Positions 32,865 to 40,918 of a stretch of DNA of 64,000 nt are shown here, piece by piece. The translations under genes and the position numbers were made by a program. The notes beneath the pieces are model-generated. The model made no database searches. It saw nothing but the letters and a program-made list of their open reading frames with translations, and was not told the origin of the DNA. Position 1 is the first letter of the stretch. Every line of letters starts with the position of its first letter. Source of the DNA: Marinococcus luteus_A (GTDB taxonomy: Bacteria; Bacillota; Bacilli; Bacillales; Marinococcaceae); the NCBI RefSeq assembly GCF_034497705.1, contig NZ_JAXRUV010000001.1:434001-498000 (forward strand), given 5' to 3'.

Positions 32865-33162
32865 AAGAACGCCAGTTGCGGGTACAACTGACGTTCTGGG
32901 GATATTCCGAGGTTGGAATAACGCCAGTATACAAGAAAAGCTTAAGACTGTCGACTAAACTCGATGTATAACCAACAAATAACAAGATCGAACAATATGT
33001 TGAAGAAGATTCTGCTCACTAGAAGAGAAACTTTAAAGCAAAAAAATGACGCCAACTGCGATGTAAATAGCTGCTGACGTCTAGCTTAATGGAGGTGCAG
33101 CAGACCACATACTAATCTGCGCACATGTAAGGAGCATTACCCTCTCGGAAAGGGGCCAAAAC
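32865..33162. other. Intergenic region with strong hairpins, no gene
   Basis: About 300 bases without an ORF. GAACGCCAGTTG (32867-32878) pairs with CAACTGACGTTC (32885-32896) with one mismatch, and TATTCC/GGAATA pairs at 32903-32920. Neither is followed by a T-run, so they are not classical terminators. A related GACGCCAACTGCG motif recurs at 33048-33060. They may be protein- or RNA-level control elements of the early transcript. Confidence 0.4.
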
Positions 33163-33351
33163 ATGAGTAACGACATCGAATTAGGTGCTTTAGAAAGCCA
33201 GTATGGTCAGTCAATGAACGATGGATACAAGAGCAAAAATATTAGCATCACACTAACAACGGATACAAGAGAGCAGCATTGTGATAATTGTGAATGTTTC
33301 TTGCTGCCTGATGAACATCTTTTATGCGTAGATTGTGAGGAGGAGAAGTAA
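33163..33351 (+). CDS. Small zinc-ribbon-like phage protein
   Basis: A 62-residue protein whose C-terminal part holds two CxxC pairs (HCDNCECF and LLCVDCEEEK) about 14 residues apart, a plausible zinc knuckle. The N-terminal half is polar. RBS GAAAGGGG precedes ATG 33163. It ends directly against the next gene. Function unknown. Confidence 0.6.
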   Translation: MSNDIELGALESQYGQSMNDGYKSKNISITLTTDTREQHCDNCECFLLPDEHLLCVDCEEEK

Positions 33352-33654
33352 ATGGAACAACTGCGAGGACGATGGATAGCTCAGATGTATCAAGCTGCGA
33401 CCTTGGGCCAAAAAGAACGAGAAGAAACGTTATATGGGGTTTTGAAAGATACGGAAGCATTCAACGAGGGTTTTTCCAAAATACAGGCAGAGTTGTTGAA
33501 CTGCTATCGGGAAGCGGACGAAGCTTGTTGTTATGCGCTGCAAGCAGAAGAAATCGAAGAAGCCAAAGAGCAGGAAATCAAAAAAGATTTGTCGTGGAGA
33601 GTGCTCGACAAACTCATGCAGCTGGAACCCCTACAAGGAAATAACGAACGGTGA
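33352..33654 (+). CDS. Hypothetical helical phage protein, 100 residues
   Basis: A charged, nearly all-helical protein (WIAQMYQAATLGQKEREETL, then long Glu/Lys helices). ATG 33352 follows the previous stop codon directly, with GAGGAGGAG upstream inside the previous gene, so translation is coupled. No family recognised. The 220 bases that follow, before the exonuclease gene, hold nothing I can support. Confidence 0.55.
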   Translation: MEQLRGRWIAQMYQAATLGQKEREETLYGVLKDTEAFNEGFSKIQAELLNCYREADEACCYALQAEEIEEAKEQEIKKDLSWRVLDKLMQLEPLQGNNER

Positions 33655-33875
33655 TTCCTCGAAAACCACATTGCCTATATCATTCTATAGATTATAACCA
33701 ATGCAACAGACTTAGAGCGAATTCCACATGCTCAAAGCAGAAGAAGAGGTTACTAAAAAACATGCTCACAACTCCATGTCGATGAAGCACGACCTAGGAG
33801 CAAAAATAACCCGTCGTAGTCACAAGTGGAGTCTGAACATTAATCTACAGCTTGATGACAGCACAAGGAGGGCTT

Positions 33876-34814
33876 ATGGGACACGTATTGACACCAACCA
33901 AAAAAATGAACCGGAAGGAATGGCTAGAGCATCGCAAGTCGGGATTAGGGGGGTCAGATGTCTCTGCGGTCCTCGGGCTTAACAAATACAAAACCGCCTT
34001 CGAAGTGTGGCTCGAAAAACAACCAGATTACATGCCGGAGGAAATCACAAGCGAAGCTGCTCACTGGGGCAACAGGCTTGAGAGTATTGTTGCTGATGAA
34101 TTCCGTGAACGAACCGGCAAACGTGTACAGAAACGTAACGCCATTTACCGTCACAAAGACCATCCATTTATGCTTGCGAACATTGACCGCGTGGTAGTCG
34201 GGGAAAATGCTCTGCTTGAGTGTAAGACAGCGAACCAATTTCTTTCAGGCGACTGGGAGCAGGAAGAAGTACCGGATGCATATTTAGTGCAGTGTCAGCA
34301 CTACATGGCAGTGCTGAATAAACAGAAAGCTTATATTGCGGTCCTAATCGGCGGTCAGAAGTTTGTTTGGAAAGAGATCAAACGCGATGAAGAATTAATT
34401 AATCTCGTGATCCAAAGGGAGAAGGAGTTCTGGGAAAACCATGTTCTATCGCGACGACCGCCGGCCCTGGATGGATCAAGCGCTGCAGAGAAGTTCTTAG
34501 CTAAACGATTTGATACCGCTGAAGAAGGCGAAAGCATCAACCTCGGCAAGAATGAGCAAACCATGGTGGAAGAATTGCAGGAAATCGACTTACAGATCAA
34601 GACGATGGAGGAGCGCAAGAAAGAGATTAAAAATCATCTTAAGTATGAGATGCAATCCGCCGAAACGGCATATGTGAATGGGTATGAAATTAAATGGAAA
34701 AACGTTACCTCGAGCCGTATTGACACGAAAAAACTCAAGCGTGAAAAACCGAGACTGGCCGAAGGATATGTGACTGAATCTGTCAGCCGGCGCTTTGAAA
34801 TTAAATCCCTGTAG
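33876..34814 (+). CDS. YqaJ-type viral recombinase / exonuclease
   Basis: A 312-residue nuclease of the lambda-exonuclease (YqaJ) fold that resects double-strand ends for RecT-dependent annealing. Motifs in order are the N-terminal RKSGLGGSDVSAVLGLNKYK, TEAAHWGN-type SEAAHWGNRLE, the catalytic Asp near LANIDRVVV and the E-x-K pair in LLECKTAN, with QCQHYMAVL. A C-terminal coiled coil of about 60 residues follows. ATG 33876 has AAGGAGG 5 bases before it. It is the partner of recT, which starts 13 bases later, as in the skin element. Confidence 0.92.
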   Translation: MGHVLTPTKKMNRKEWLEHRKSGLGGSDVSAVLGLNKYKTAFEVWLEKQPDYMPEEITSEAAHWGNRLESIVADEFRERTGKRVQKRNAIYRHKDHPFMLANIDRVVVGENALLECKTANQFLSGDWEQEEVPDAYLVQCQHYMAVLNKQKAYIAVLIGGQKFVWKEIKRDEELINLVIQREKEFWENHVLSRRPPALDGSSAAEKFLAKRFDTAEEGESINLGKNEQTMVEELQEIDLQIKTMEERKKEIKNHLKYEMQSAETAYVNGYEIKWKNVTSSRIDTKKLKREKPRLAEGYVTESVSRRFEIKSL

Positions 34815-34827
34815 GAGGATTCATCTA

Positions 34828-35685
34828 ATGGCAACGAACAATTCGGTAAAAGACAATCTGCAAAAATCCAATGGAAACCATGCGCCAGCAAATACGCAAG
34901 GCACCTCACTGAAAGCTTTACTCGAATCACCGACCGTGAAAAAGCGTTTTGAAGAAAATCTCGGTAAACGTTCGTCTCAATTTATGACTAGCATTTTGAA
35001 TCTCTACAATTCCGAGAAAATGCTGAAGAAATGCGATCCGATGAGCGTGATCAGTTCTGCCATGGTGGCAGCTACGATGGATCTGCCCGTTGATAAAAAT
35101 CTCGGTTATGCCTATATCGTGCCGTACAACAATACTGCGACATTCCAGATTGGCTACAAAGGGCTCATCCAATTGGCACTCCGGACCGGTCAGTACCGTA
35201 ACATCAACGTGATTGAGGTTCATGAAGGTGAACTGCAGAAGTGGGATAAGCTCACCGAGGAAATGGAGATCGACTTTGAACAGAAAGAGTCGGACAAGGT
35301 GATCGGTTACGCAGGTTTCTTTGAACTCATTAATGGCTTCCGCAAGACCGTCTACTGGAGCAAGGAGCAGATCGAAGCGCACAAAAATAAATTCAGCAAG
35401 TCGGGATTCGGCTGGAAGAATGACTGGGACGCAATGGCCAAGAAAACCGTCATCCGAAACATGCTCAGCAAGTGGGGTATCCTCTCGATTGATATGCAGA
35501 CTGCCTACAGTGAAGAAGCAAAAGATCCGGAAGAACGGAAAGAGATCAACGGGGACTCCCTGGACGCGGAGTACACGGAAATAGAGGAAGGTCCGGATCC
35601 ACTAGAAGAATCATCGGGGGATCCGGACGAAGAACCAAAACAGGAAAACAAGAAAGACACTCAGCAGGATTTCCCTATTAAATGA
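34828..35685 (+). CDS. recT: RecT family single-strand annealing protein
   Basis: A 285-residue annealing protein for phage recombination. The conserved core reads KNLGYAYIVPYNNTATFQIGYKG, GLIQLALRTGQYRNI and, towards the end, KTVIRNMLSKWGILS. The acidic tail (EEGPDPLEESSGDPDEEP) is typical for binding host SSB or other partners. RBS TAGGAGG lies 7 bases before ATG 34828. The pair with YqaJ forms a complete phage recombination module. Confidence 0.94.
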   Translation: MATNNSVKDNLQKSNGNHAPANTQGTSLKALLESPTVKKRFEENLGKRSSQFMTSILNLYNSEKMLKKCDPMSVISSAMVAATMDLPVDKNLGYAYIVPYNNTATFQIGYKGLIQLALRTGQYRNINVIEVHEGELQKWDKLTEEMEIDFEQKESDKVIGYAGFFELINGFRKTVYWSKEQIEAHKNKFSKSGFGWKNDWDAMAKKTVIRNMLSKWGILSIDMQTAYSEEAKDPEERKEINGDSLDAEYTEIEEGPDPLEESSGDPDEEPKQENKKDTQQDFPIK

Positions 35686-35870
35686 TGGTTCGTCATATCA
35701 TACGTCTCCCGCCTCATTTCGCTCAAATTGCCGGGCGGAATGGGGAGAGCCGGGAGGATAAGAAGCGCATTTATCAGCAGTATGTTCAGGCGTATGCAGA
35801 AAGTTTATATCCAGACAAAAAACTGAAAGAAATTAGAGGACCGGCAGCTGTGGTGGTGCCAAAAGAGTAA
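35682..35870 (+). CDS. Hypothetical basic phage protein, 62 residues
   Basis: It begins with ATGATG overlapping the recT stop codon, so it is translationally coupled. The protein is basic, with RIYQQYVQAYAESLYPDKKLK as the main helix. It has the size and place of small proteins often found between recT and the replication initiator in bacillus phages. No family assigned. Confidence 0.6.
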   Translation: MMVRHIIRLPPHFAQIAGRNGESREDKKRIYQQYVQAYAESLYPDKKLKEIRGPAAVVVPKE

Positions 35871-35896
35871 TTTTAATTCGAAAAGGAGGCGGCAGG

Positions 35897-36715
35897 ATGA
35901 AAGGCTATATTAAAGACTACCGCAAAGAATTGGAGAGCGATATATGGGCGATGCCGCCTCTGTATCATCGAGTGTGGCAGTACTTGAAATACCAGGTGAA
36001 TCATAAACAAAGAACGATTCCTCAGGAAGACGGGGGCTTCTTAAGTATTGAAAAGGGTCAATATTTAACATCGGTGCGAAGCATCGCTAAAGGAATTGGA
36101 TATTATGAAAGAAAGGTTTGGAAAGAGCCAAATCCCAAGACCATAAACGCCATACTCAAATTCCTCGAGAATTCTCAAATGATTCACATAAATCGAGGTA
36201 AAAATAACAAGCAATTCACACTCATAACGCTGTTAAACTGGGAAGCTTATCAAACTTATGATAACGAAAGTAACGATGAAAGTAACACTCAGGTAACAGT
36301 CAAGAAACAGTCACTGGATATAAACAAGAATGTAAAGAATGAGAAGAATGAAAAGAAGAGATACAACAGCAGTAATGTTGTACCGTTTTCGTCCGAGCAT
36401 AATCCCTTTGAAAAGTATCACGAATGCTACGGCAAATATCCAACTCCCAAAATCACAAACGATATTCAGAAATTTGAACAGGAGGGGATGGAACGGCGCA
36501 TAATCTGCCTTGCGGTTGAAAAAGCAGCCAGCAACGGTTCCGGCTTTCAGTACGCGTTAGGCATTTTGAATAACTGGAAAGAGAAAGGCCTCTATACCTA
36601 TGAACAGGCGTTGAACGAACGAAAGCGCAGAGAGGAGAGCAGGCATGGAGAACATCGAAAAAGCCAAGATACCGGCTCCCAATGGATTGACACTTCTTTA
36701 CGAAACGAGCTGTGA
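35897..36715 (+). CDS. Phage replication initiator with DnaD-like C-terminal domain
   Basis: A 272-residue protein. The N-terminal part (about 1-120) is a winged-helix replisome-organiser domain (MPPLYHRVWQYLKYQVNH, then RSIAKGIGYYERKVWKEP). A low-complexity Asn/Lys linker follows, then a DnaD-like domain (about 175-240: FEKYHECYGKYPTPKITNDI and GFQYALGILNNWKEKG). It should bind the phage origin and recruit the helicase loader. RBS AAAGGAGGCGG precedes ATG 35897. The gene end overlaps the DnaC-like gene by 71 bases. Confidence 0.88.
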   Translation: MKGYIKDYRKELESDIWAMPPLYHRVWQYLKYQVNHKQRTIPQEDGGFLSIEKGQYLTSVRSIAKGIGYYERKVWKEPNPKTINAILKFLENSQMIHINRGKNNKQFTLITLLNWEAYQTYDNESNDESNTQVTVKKQSLDINKNVKNEKNEKKRYNSSNVVPFSSEHNPFEKYHECYGKYPTPKITNDIQKFEQEGMERRIICLAVEKAASNGSGFQYALGILNNWKEKGLYTYEQALNERKRREESRHGEHRKSQDTGSQWIDTSLRNEL

Positions 36716-37451
36716 CTGCGAGGAAACCGTGAAGATTTACGAAGCGGAGCTCATGGGCGGGCCAAAGAAAGGCCAAAGGAAGGAATTCCGATTCGGCTGC
36801 AAGTGCGAAGAAAAGAAACTGGCGAAGGAAGCCCAGGAGCAGCTAAAGCGGTTGAAGCACTCGAAAGCCATGCAAGCTTTTGACCGCCATAGTTTAGTCA
36901 ATCGAGCCCTCTCCCGGGCAACGTTCGATAATTACGAAACGGCGAATGAGAGTCAAGAACGAGCATTGCGTAACGCGAAGAAGTTTGTTGAAAAGTTTCA
37001 CCCCGATAAGCCGATTAATCTGTATTACAGCGGCGACCCGGGGTTAGGCAAAAGTCATTTATCCGTCAGTATTGCCAATGCGGTGATGGAAAAGGGACGT
37101 CCAGCCATCTTTATTTCGGTGCCGAAGCTGTTGCGAAAGATCCGAAACACCTATAACAAAAACAGCGACGTGTCGGAAGATCAATTGTTCAGCATCTTAG
37201 AGCAAATCGACTTGTTGGTGCTGGACGACATCGGGGCCGAAAACCGGAATGACTGGGTGGAAGAAAAGCTATTTGATCTCATTGATAATCGCCAAGGGCG
37301 GAGCACGATCTATACCAGCAACTATGGACCGGATGAATTAAAAAAGCTCATGGGTGAACGGGATGCGAGCCGAATTATTAATGAAGATGCGTATACCATT
37401 GAGCTCAAAGGCGACAATTACCGGACGAAAGGACTGAGGGCGAATGGCTAA
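36645..37451 (+). CDS. DnaC/DnaI-like helicase-loader ATPase
   Basis: A 268-residue AAA+ protein that loads the replicative helicase. An N-terminal zinc-binding region holds CDCEE and FGCKCEEK (four Cys). Walker A is GDPGLGKSH at about residues 129-137, Walker B LLVLDDIGAE at about 190-199, and an arginine-finger region follows (GERDASRI). ATG 36645 lies 71 bases inside the initiator gene in another frame, with GAGAGGAGAG before it. Strong overlap supports coupled expression with the initiator, as in many phages. Confidence 0.93.
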   Translation: MENIEKAKIPAPNGLTLLYETSCDCEETVKIYEAELMGGPKKGQRKEFRFGCKCEEKKLAKEAQEQLKRLKHSKAMQAFDRHSLVNRALSRATFDNYETANESQERALRNAKKFVEKFHPDKPINLYYSGDPGLGKSHLSVSIANAVMEKGRPAIFISVPKLLRKIRNTYNKNSDVSEDQLFSILEQIDLLVLDDIGAENRNDWVEEKLFDLIDNRQGRSTIYTSNYGPDELKKLMGERDASRIINEDAYTIELKGDNYRTKGLRANG

Positions 37452-37599
37452 ACGATACCCCGACTGCGCCATCATCATGCACGGTCGGACTCTAAACGAA
37501 GTCGAAGAGCAGCTGCGGCAAGAAAGCGTAGCTCGAAACTTACGACGATTCCATGAAGCAGAGTTGGCGTTTGTAGAGCAACGCACATTAGCAAAATAA
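37444..37599 (+). CDS. Small basic phage protein, 51 residues
   Basis: ATG 37444 overlaps the end of the DnaC-like gene by 8 bases. It encodes MAKRYPDCAIIMHGRTLNE and then a charged helix (VEEQLRQESVARNLRRFHEA). The helix-forming, Arg-rich composition and the coupled start indicate a real gene rather than chance. Function unknown. Confidence 0.6.
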   Translation: MAKRYPDCAIIMHGRTLNEVEEQLRQESVARNLRRFHEAELAFVEQRTLAK

Positions 37600-37617
37600 A
37601 AAGAGTGACCGGCCTGG

Positions 37618-38037
37618 TCACTCAAACACCTCAAACTGTATGGCATCTTTATGCAAAGGATCGTCTTTGTTAGCAGGGTTTTCAGAACTCACCCCAAACA
37701 GATAGTTTCCGAGTAACGCTAACGTCATGCTGCGAAGATTGACTCGTAAGAAGGGCAGATCACCATTACGTCCATCGCGATTAAACCAACGATAATAAAT
37801 GAAGTGCTCATCCATAGACAGGCGTTCAACAGCATAACCGTGTTGCACCATGCGCTTATTAATAATTCGTTTCTCGTTCGCAAGTCGAACGACTAAATCA
37901 TCGATGGGACGCATATACAATTCAGGATAACGAGTATGTTCGAACGCATGACGATCTTGTTCGAGTACCTTAAGCGCAAATGGAAGAAGGATGAATTTCA
38001 TGATCATGTCTTCATCAGTTCGGTTAGCAGGAAGCAT
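37618..38037 (-). CDS. Hypothetical prophage protein under a LexA-like box
   Basis: A 139-residue protein on the minus strand, against the early operon. The first half is helical (MIMKFILLPFALKVLEQD). The second half has a beta-type pattern with HFIYYRWFNRDGRNGDLPFLRVNL and LALLGNYLFGV. ATG 38037 has GAGGTGA 6 bases before it; the longer ORF upstream lacks an RBS. A near-consensus LexA box lies 41 bases upstream, so SOS induction independent of the main phage switch is likely. I do not recognise the family. Confidence 0.65.
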   Translation of the reverse strand: MLPANRTDEDMIMKFILLPFALKVLEQDRHAFEHTRYPELYMRPIDDLVVRLANEKRIINKRMVQHGYAVERLSMDEHFIYYRWFNRDGRNGDLPFLRVNLRSMTLALLGNYLFGVSSENPANKDDPLHKDAIQFEVFE

Positions 38038-38077
38038 AATAGTCACCTCACGTATACTAGATACCTTAAGAATAATA

Positions 38078-38091
38078 CGAACAAGTGTTCT
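38078..38091 (-). promoter_or_regulatory. LexA box
   Basis: CGAACAAGTGTTCT matches CGAACRNRYGTTYC at 13 of 14 positions. It sits where the promoter of the minus-strand gene starting at 38037 is expected. Confidence 0.7.
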
Positions 38092-38415
38092 TGTAAATAT
38101 TAAAAAATATAAAGCATGAGGTTCGCAATGAATAAAATTTTCTAAACAAACCAATGTTAAGAAGAACTAGCTAAGAAACCGCATTGTATTCCGGAGCTCA
38201 GCCTAGTAATGGAATCCACAGCCACTAAGAGACAAACATGTAAATCTATTTAAAACAGATAAGAATAATTCATCAGCCAATATTAATATGAGTCAAAGAA
38301 TAACAAGTCTAATGAAGCCATAGGCAAAAACAGAAGGCTTACTGTGCTTCTTTACTGCGAGGTTAGTACAAACAATCAAAAATAACTGAGGTTAGCGGAG
38401 AGAAGGGGTGATGGT
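38092..38415. other. Intergenic region without gene
   Basis: About 320 AT-rich bases between divergent genes with stops in all frames. A weak AGAAG/CTTCT hairpin lies at about 38331-38352. Nothing else can be supported. Confidence 0.4.
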
Positions 38416-39163
38416 GTGAAGAGTTTGGAACTATTCGCCGGCCTTGGAGGTATTTCGTTGGCGGCTGAATGGAGTGGGATTGAAACAGCAGCTTTTTGCG
38501 AACAAGACCCGTTTTGTCAGCAAGTATTAAAGAAGAACTGGCCCGGGGTCCCAATTTTCGAGGACGTGACTATGCTGAGTCGGCAATTGCTAGAAGAAAG
38601 AGGTGTTGATGTTGAAACAATTGAGTTTATTACCGGAGGATTCCCTTGCCAGCCTTACAGTATTGCCGGGAAGCGAAGCGGCACAGCAGATGACCGTGAC
38701 CTCTGGCCGGAAATGTCTCGGCTCATCCGGGAAATCAAGCCCCGTTGGGTTATTGGCGAAAATGTTGCTCACTTCGCCAACATGGAGCTCGACCGAACGC
38801 TTTCTGACTTGGAAAGTGCAGGTTACTCCGGGCAGTCGTTTGTATTACCGGCTTGTGCCGTCAATGCCCCGCATCGAAGGGACCGGGTATTCATTGTTGC
38901 CCACGCCGACAGCGAGCATGTGGAAGGGCGCATCGGCCAAACGCTATCAGGGGAGTCCTTATTACAAGGGGAGTTTATCCGCAGGAGGCCATACGGACTG
39001 GACCCGGCGATCCGAGGTATTTGAACCCAAGCTACGCAGAACTTTTAATGGGCTTCCCCGACAGGTGGAGCGACTTAGATCTCTAGGTAACGCTGTAGTA
39101 CCTCAGCAAATATATCCAATCTTTGAAGCAATTATGCAGATTGAAAACAAAATGAGAGCCTGA
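38416..39163 (+). pseudogene. Orphan C5-cytosine DNA methyltransferase, frameshifted near its 3' end
   Basis: Phage enzyme that methylates cytosine in DNA, probably for protection from host restriction; no partner endonuclease is adjacent. From GTG 38416 the motifs run in order: I LELFAGLGGIS, IV GGFPCQPYS with the catalytic Cys, VI GENV, VIII HRRDRVFIVAHAD. The frame then ends at 39024 without motifs IX-X. These (RQVERLRSLGNAVVPQQIYP) lie in the +1 frame down to 39163. Deleting one G at 38984-38985 joins both into about 248 residues, normal for the short phage members. As written the enzyme lacks its last conserved motif. A second frame overlaps it. Confidence 0.85.
38603..39086 (+). other. 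Overlapping second reading frame within the methyltransferase gene
   Basis: In the +1 frame relative to the catalytic frame, a stop-free reading begins near ATG 38603. It contains TSGRKCLGSSGKSS, LLAKMLL, FLTWKV, RLVPSMPR and SLLPTPTASMWKG. The last pieces match, as far as I recall, the sequence style of phage proteins found next to such methyltransferases. After the same extra G at 38984-38985 it continues in the third frame as EAIRTGPGDPRYLNPSYAEL and LLMGFPDRW, ending in TAG at 39086. Thus one indel breaks both frames at the same spot, which is what true dual coding would predict. Expression is unproven. Confidence 0.45.
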
Positions 39164-39224
39164 GAGAACACTAAGCTACGAACAGAATATAGCTTCAAAC
39201 TCGGAGGATATGTGGAGGGCCGTG

Positions 39225-39365
39225 ATGAATAATCAAGAACTGGTAGCAGAGGTCCAAGAAGCTACAGGGGCAAGCAAAAATCAAATACTAGAGGCGGTGG
39301 AGGTACTGTATGAACAAAACCGAGCGCATAAGTTCCCGGCAGTTTCGAACAAAGAAAAAGCATAA
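39225..39365 (+). CDS. Small phage protein, 46 residues
   Basis: ATG 39225 with GGAGG 8 bases upstream encodes a mostly helical protein (NQELVAEVQEATGASKNQIL, then VEVLYEQN). It overlaps the next gene by 56 bases in another frame. The strong ribosome binding site and the regular helix pattern support it. Function unknown; the pattern could be a small DNA-binding helix pair. Confidence 0.5.
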   Translation: MNNQELVAEVQEATGASKNQILEAVEVLYEQNRAHKFPAVSNKEKA

Positions 39366-39756
39366 GTACGGAACTAAGAAGATCACAGTGGACGGGCGTA
39401 GTTTTGATAGCAAACTCGAAGCTGGTTATTATCAGCAGCTATTGTGGTTGAAACAGTATGGCGAAATTACAGACTTCAAGCTGCAGCCACGGTATCTGCT
39501 CCAGGAAGCTTTTACGAAGAATGGCAAGACGCATCGAAAGATCGAGTATGTGGCAGACTTCGAGGTTGAACACAAGGATGGAAATTTGGAAACGGTGGAT
39601 GTGAAAGGAATGGAGACGGCGGATTTTAAACTGAAGCGCAAATTATTCGAGAAGATGTATCCGCAGAAGCTGTCATTGGTTACATATCATGCGGGACTCG
39701 GTGGATGGTGCGAGCTCGATGATGTGAAAAAGTATAAGAAGCAGACTAAGACTTAG
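39310..39756 (+). CDS. DUF1064 phage nuclease-like protein
   Basis: A 148-residue protein of the DUF1064 family, which has a PD-(D/E)xK-type nuclease fold. It shows RSFDSKLEAGYYQQLLWLKQ with the first Glu, YVADFEVEH with the Asp, and VDVKGMETADFKLKRKLFEK with the downstream Lys. The basic N-terminus (KKKHKYGTKK) fits DNA binding. In phages it sits among replication and recombination genes and may act as a junction or end nuclease; that role is inferred from the fold. Confidence 0.85.
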   Translation: MNKTERISSRQFRTKKKHKYGTKKITVDGRSFDSKLEAGYYQQLLWLKQYGEITDFKLQPRYLLQEAFTKNGKTHRKIEYVADFEVEHKDGNLETVDVKGMETADFKLKRKLFEKMYPQKLSLVTYHAGLGGWCELDDVKKYKKQTKT

Positions 39757-39835
39757 CTTGATAGGTTGTCAGCGGGAAGCTGCGGAAGCCTTTTGTATAT
39801 AAGTGAAAACTTTCGATAACAAGGAGGCGGCACGA

Positions 39836-40042
39836 ATGTGTTACGAGCCAGGCACACGAATCTTTAGTGAGGCTCGACAGAATTGGGGTGTGGTGATGTT
39901 TCAGACGGTGCAAAAAGGGCCAGAAATGTACTATTGCAAGTTTACACCGCTCCGGTCCGGTTGGCATCACTATAGTGATTTGTGGGAACCGGGCGATCTG
40001 TTTGCGTATAGTTGGGATCGGCATAAGGCGGGGCAGATTTAA
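39836..40042 (+). CDS. Hypothetical phage protein, 68 residues
   Basis: A small soluble protein with a beta-type pattern and many aromatic residues (GVVMFQTVQKGPEMYYCKFT, WHHYSDLWEPGDLFAYSW). AAGGAGGCGG lies 5 bases before ATG 39836, which is preferred to the upstream TTG or ATG choices. No family recognised. It ends 49 bases before the terminator of the opposing gene. Confidence 0.6.
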   Translation: MCYEPGTRIFSEARQNWGVVMFQTVQKGPEMYYCKFTPLRSGWHHYSDLWEPGDLFAYSWDRHKAGQI

Positions 40043-40090
40043 TCTATTGTTATATTCATTTAATATTAATATAACAAAGTAAAAAAATAA

Positions 40091-40114
40091 GGACCAAAGC
40101 TATAGCTTTGGTCC
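40091..40114 (-). terminator. Terminator of the 40125 gene
   Basis: Stem GGACCAAAGC / GCTTTGGTCC around TATA, followed on the minus strand by TTATTTTTTT. It ends the minus-strand cargo gene. Confidence 0.9.
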
Positions 40115-40124
40115 GCATAAATAA

Positions 40125-40526
40125 TTATTCAAATGTATTGTTGCTGCCTGAATCAAGAGCTTTTGACCACCATTTATCTTTTTCATTCAAGTCTACAAAT
40201 GCTCTAATATCAGAGATTTCATTAAATGTATTTTCAACCACACCATTTTTGCTACCTATGTGCACCTGTTTAAGAGCTTCACTTTTCAAATTGATTGAGT
40301 AATCTTTGTCTTGTTTTGATCCAGTAAACGTCAGATCGCCAGCGCGATGATAAATATCATGTTCGTCTGGAACAAATACTTCAACCATATTTCTAGACAT
40401 ATGAAAGCCTAATAAGACTCCGTTAGGAAGATCCATAAGCATAGTTGATCGGTCTTGCTTTGCGAACCTGTACCATTTACCGGAAACTGCTTCTTTTAAT
40501 ACACTACCATCATCAAAATCTGACAA
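40125..40526 (-). CDS. Hypothetical accessory protein on the opposite strand
   Basis: A 133-residue soluble protein: a beta-rich N-terminal half (GKWYRFAKQDRSTMLMDLPN, GVLLGFHMSRNMVEVFVPDE) and a helical end (KDKWWSKALDSGSNN). RBS AAAGGAGATG precedes ATG 40526. It is transcribed against the early/late operon and has its own strong terminator, the layout of a lysogenic-conversion gene (moron). No family recognised. Confidence 0.6.
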   Translation of the reverse strand: MSDFDDGSVLKEAVSGKWYRFAKQDRSTMLMDLPNGVLLGFHMSRNMVEVFVPDEHDIYHRAGDLTFTGSKQDKDYSINLKSEALKQVHIGSKNGVVENTFNEISDIRAFVDLNEKDKWWSKALDSGSNNTFE

Positions 40527-40632
40527 TTTTTACATCTCCTTTCTTTTAGGAAGAGTATATCAGAGATAAATATTCTGCGTAAGAAGAATGAAAATTAAAA
40601 ATTTCCAGTGATATAGAAAAAGGAGTGAGAGC

Positions 40633-40839
40633 ATGGCCGAACGCATGACCGATATTAATTGGGACGAAGTTACAGGTAAATTAAATTTCGATATACTTAG
40701 GACAGAAGAACCAGTGGTACTGGTGGTGTCAGAGGGGCGCGTACGTTGCGCTCCTTTGCCTGCGCATGGGGAGACCAAGATAGTGACGCATCAGGGGAAA
40801 GTGAAGAGAGTAAAATGGGATGAGGGGGAAGAATTTTAA
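40633..40839 (+). CDS. XtrA/YqaO family phage protein
   Basis: A 68-residue protein with the family pattern INWDEVTGKLNFDIL, VVLVVSEGRVR, PAHGETKIVTHQGKVKRV and the C-terminal WDEGEEF. XtrA of PBSX and YqaO of the skin element occupy the same place between the replication and the packaging genes. RBS AAAGGAG precedes ATG 40633. Its role is unknown. Its last 57 bases (40783-40839) are the template of the repeats at 43006, 45104 and 45932, and a full decayed copy lies at 42878-43062. Confidence 0.85.
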   Translation: MAERMTDINWDEVTGKLNFDILRTEEPVVLVVSEGRVRCAPLPAHGETKIVTHQGKVKRVKWDEGEEF

Positions 40840-40918
40840 AATAAGTAAAGATAGATATAGGTTGCAAAAATAGGTATAATTTTGTAGAATGGTTGCAAAA
40901 TGGTGAAGGGGTGTTTTT

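Noticed and set aside
32865..32925. Rho-independent terminator
   Set aside because: The stems are strong but neither is followed by a T-run.
33728..33982. 84-codon ORF before the exonuclease gene
   Set aside because: Overlaps the start of the YqaJ gene in another frame, has no ribosome binding site and has random composition.
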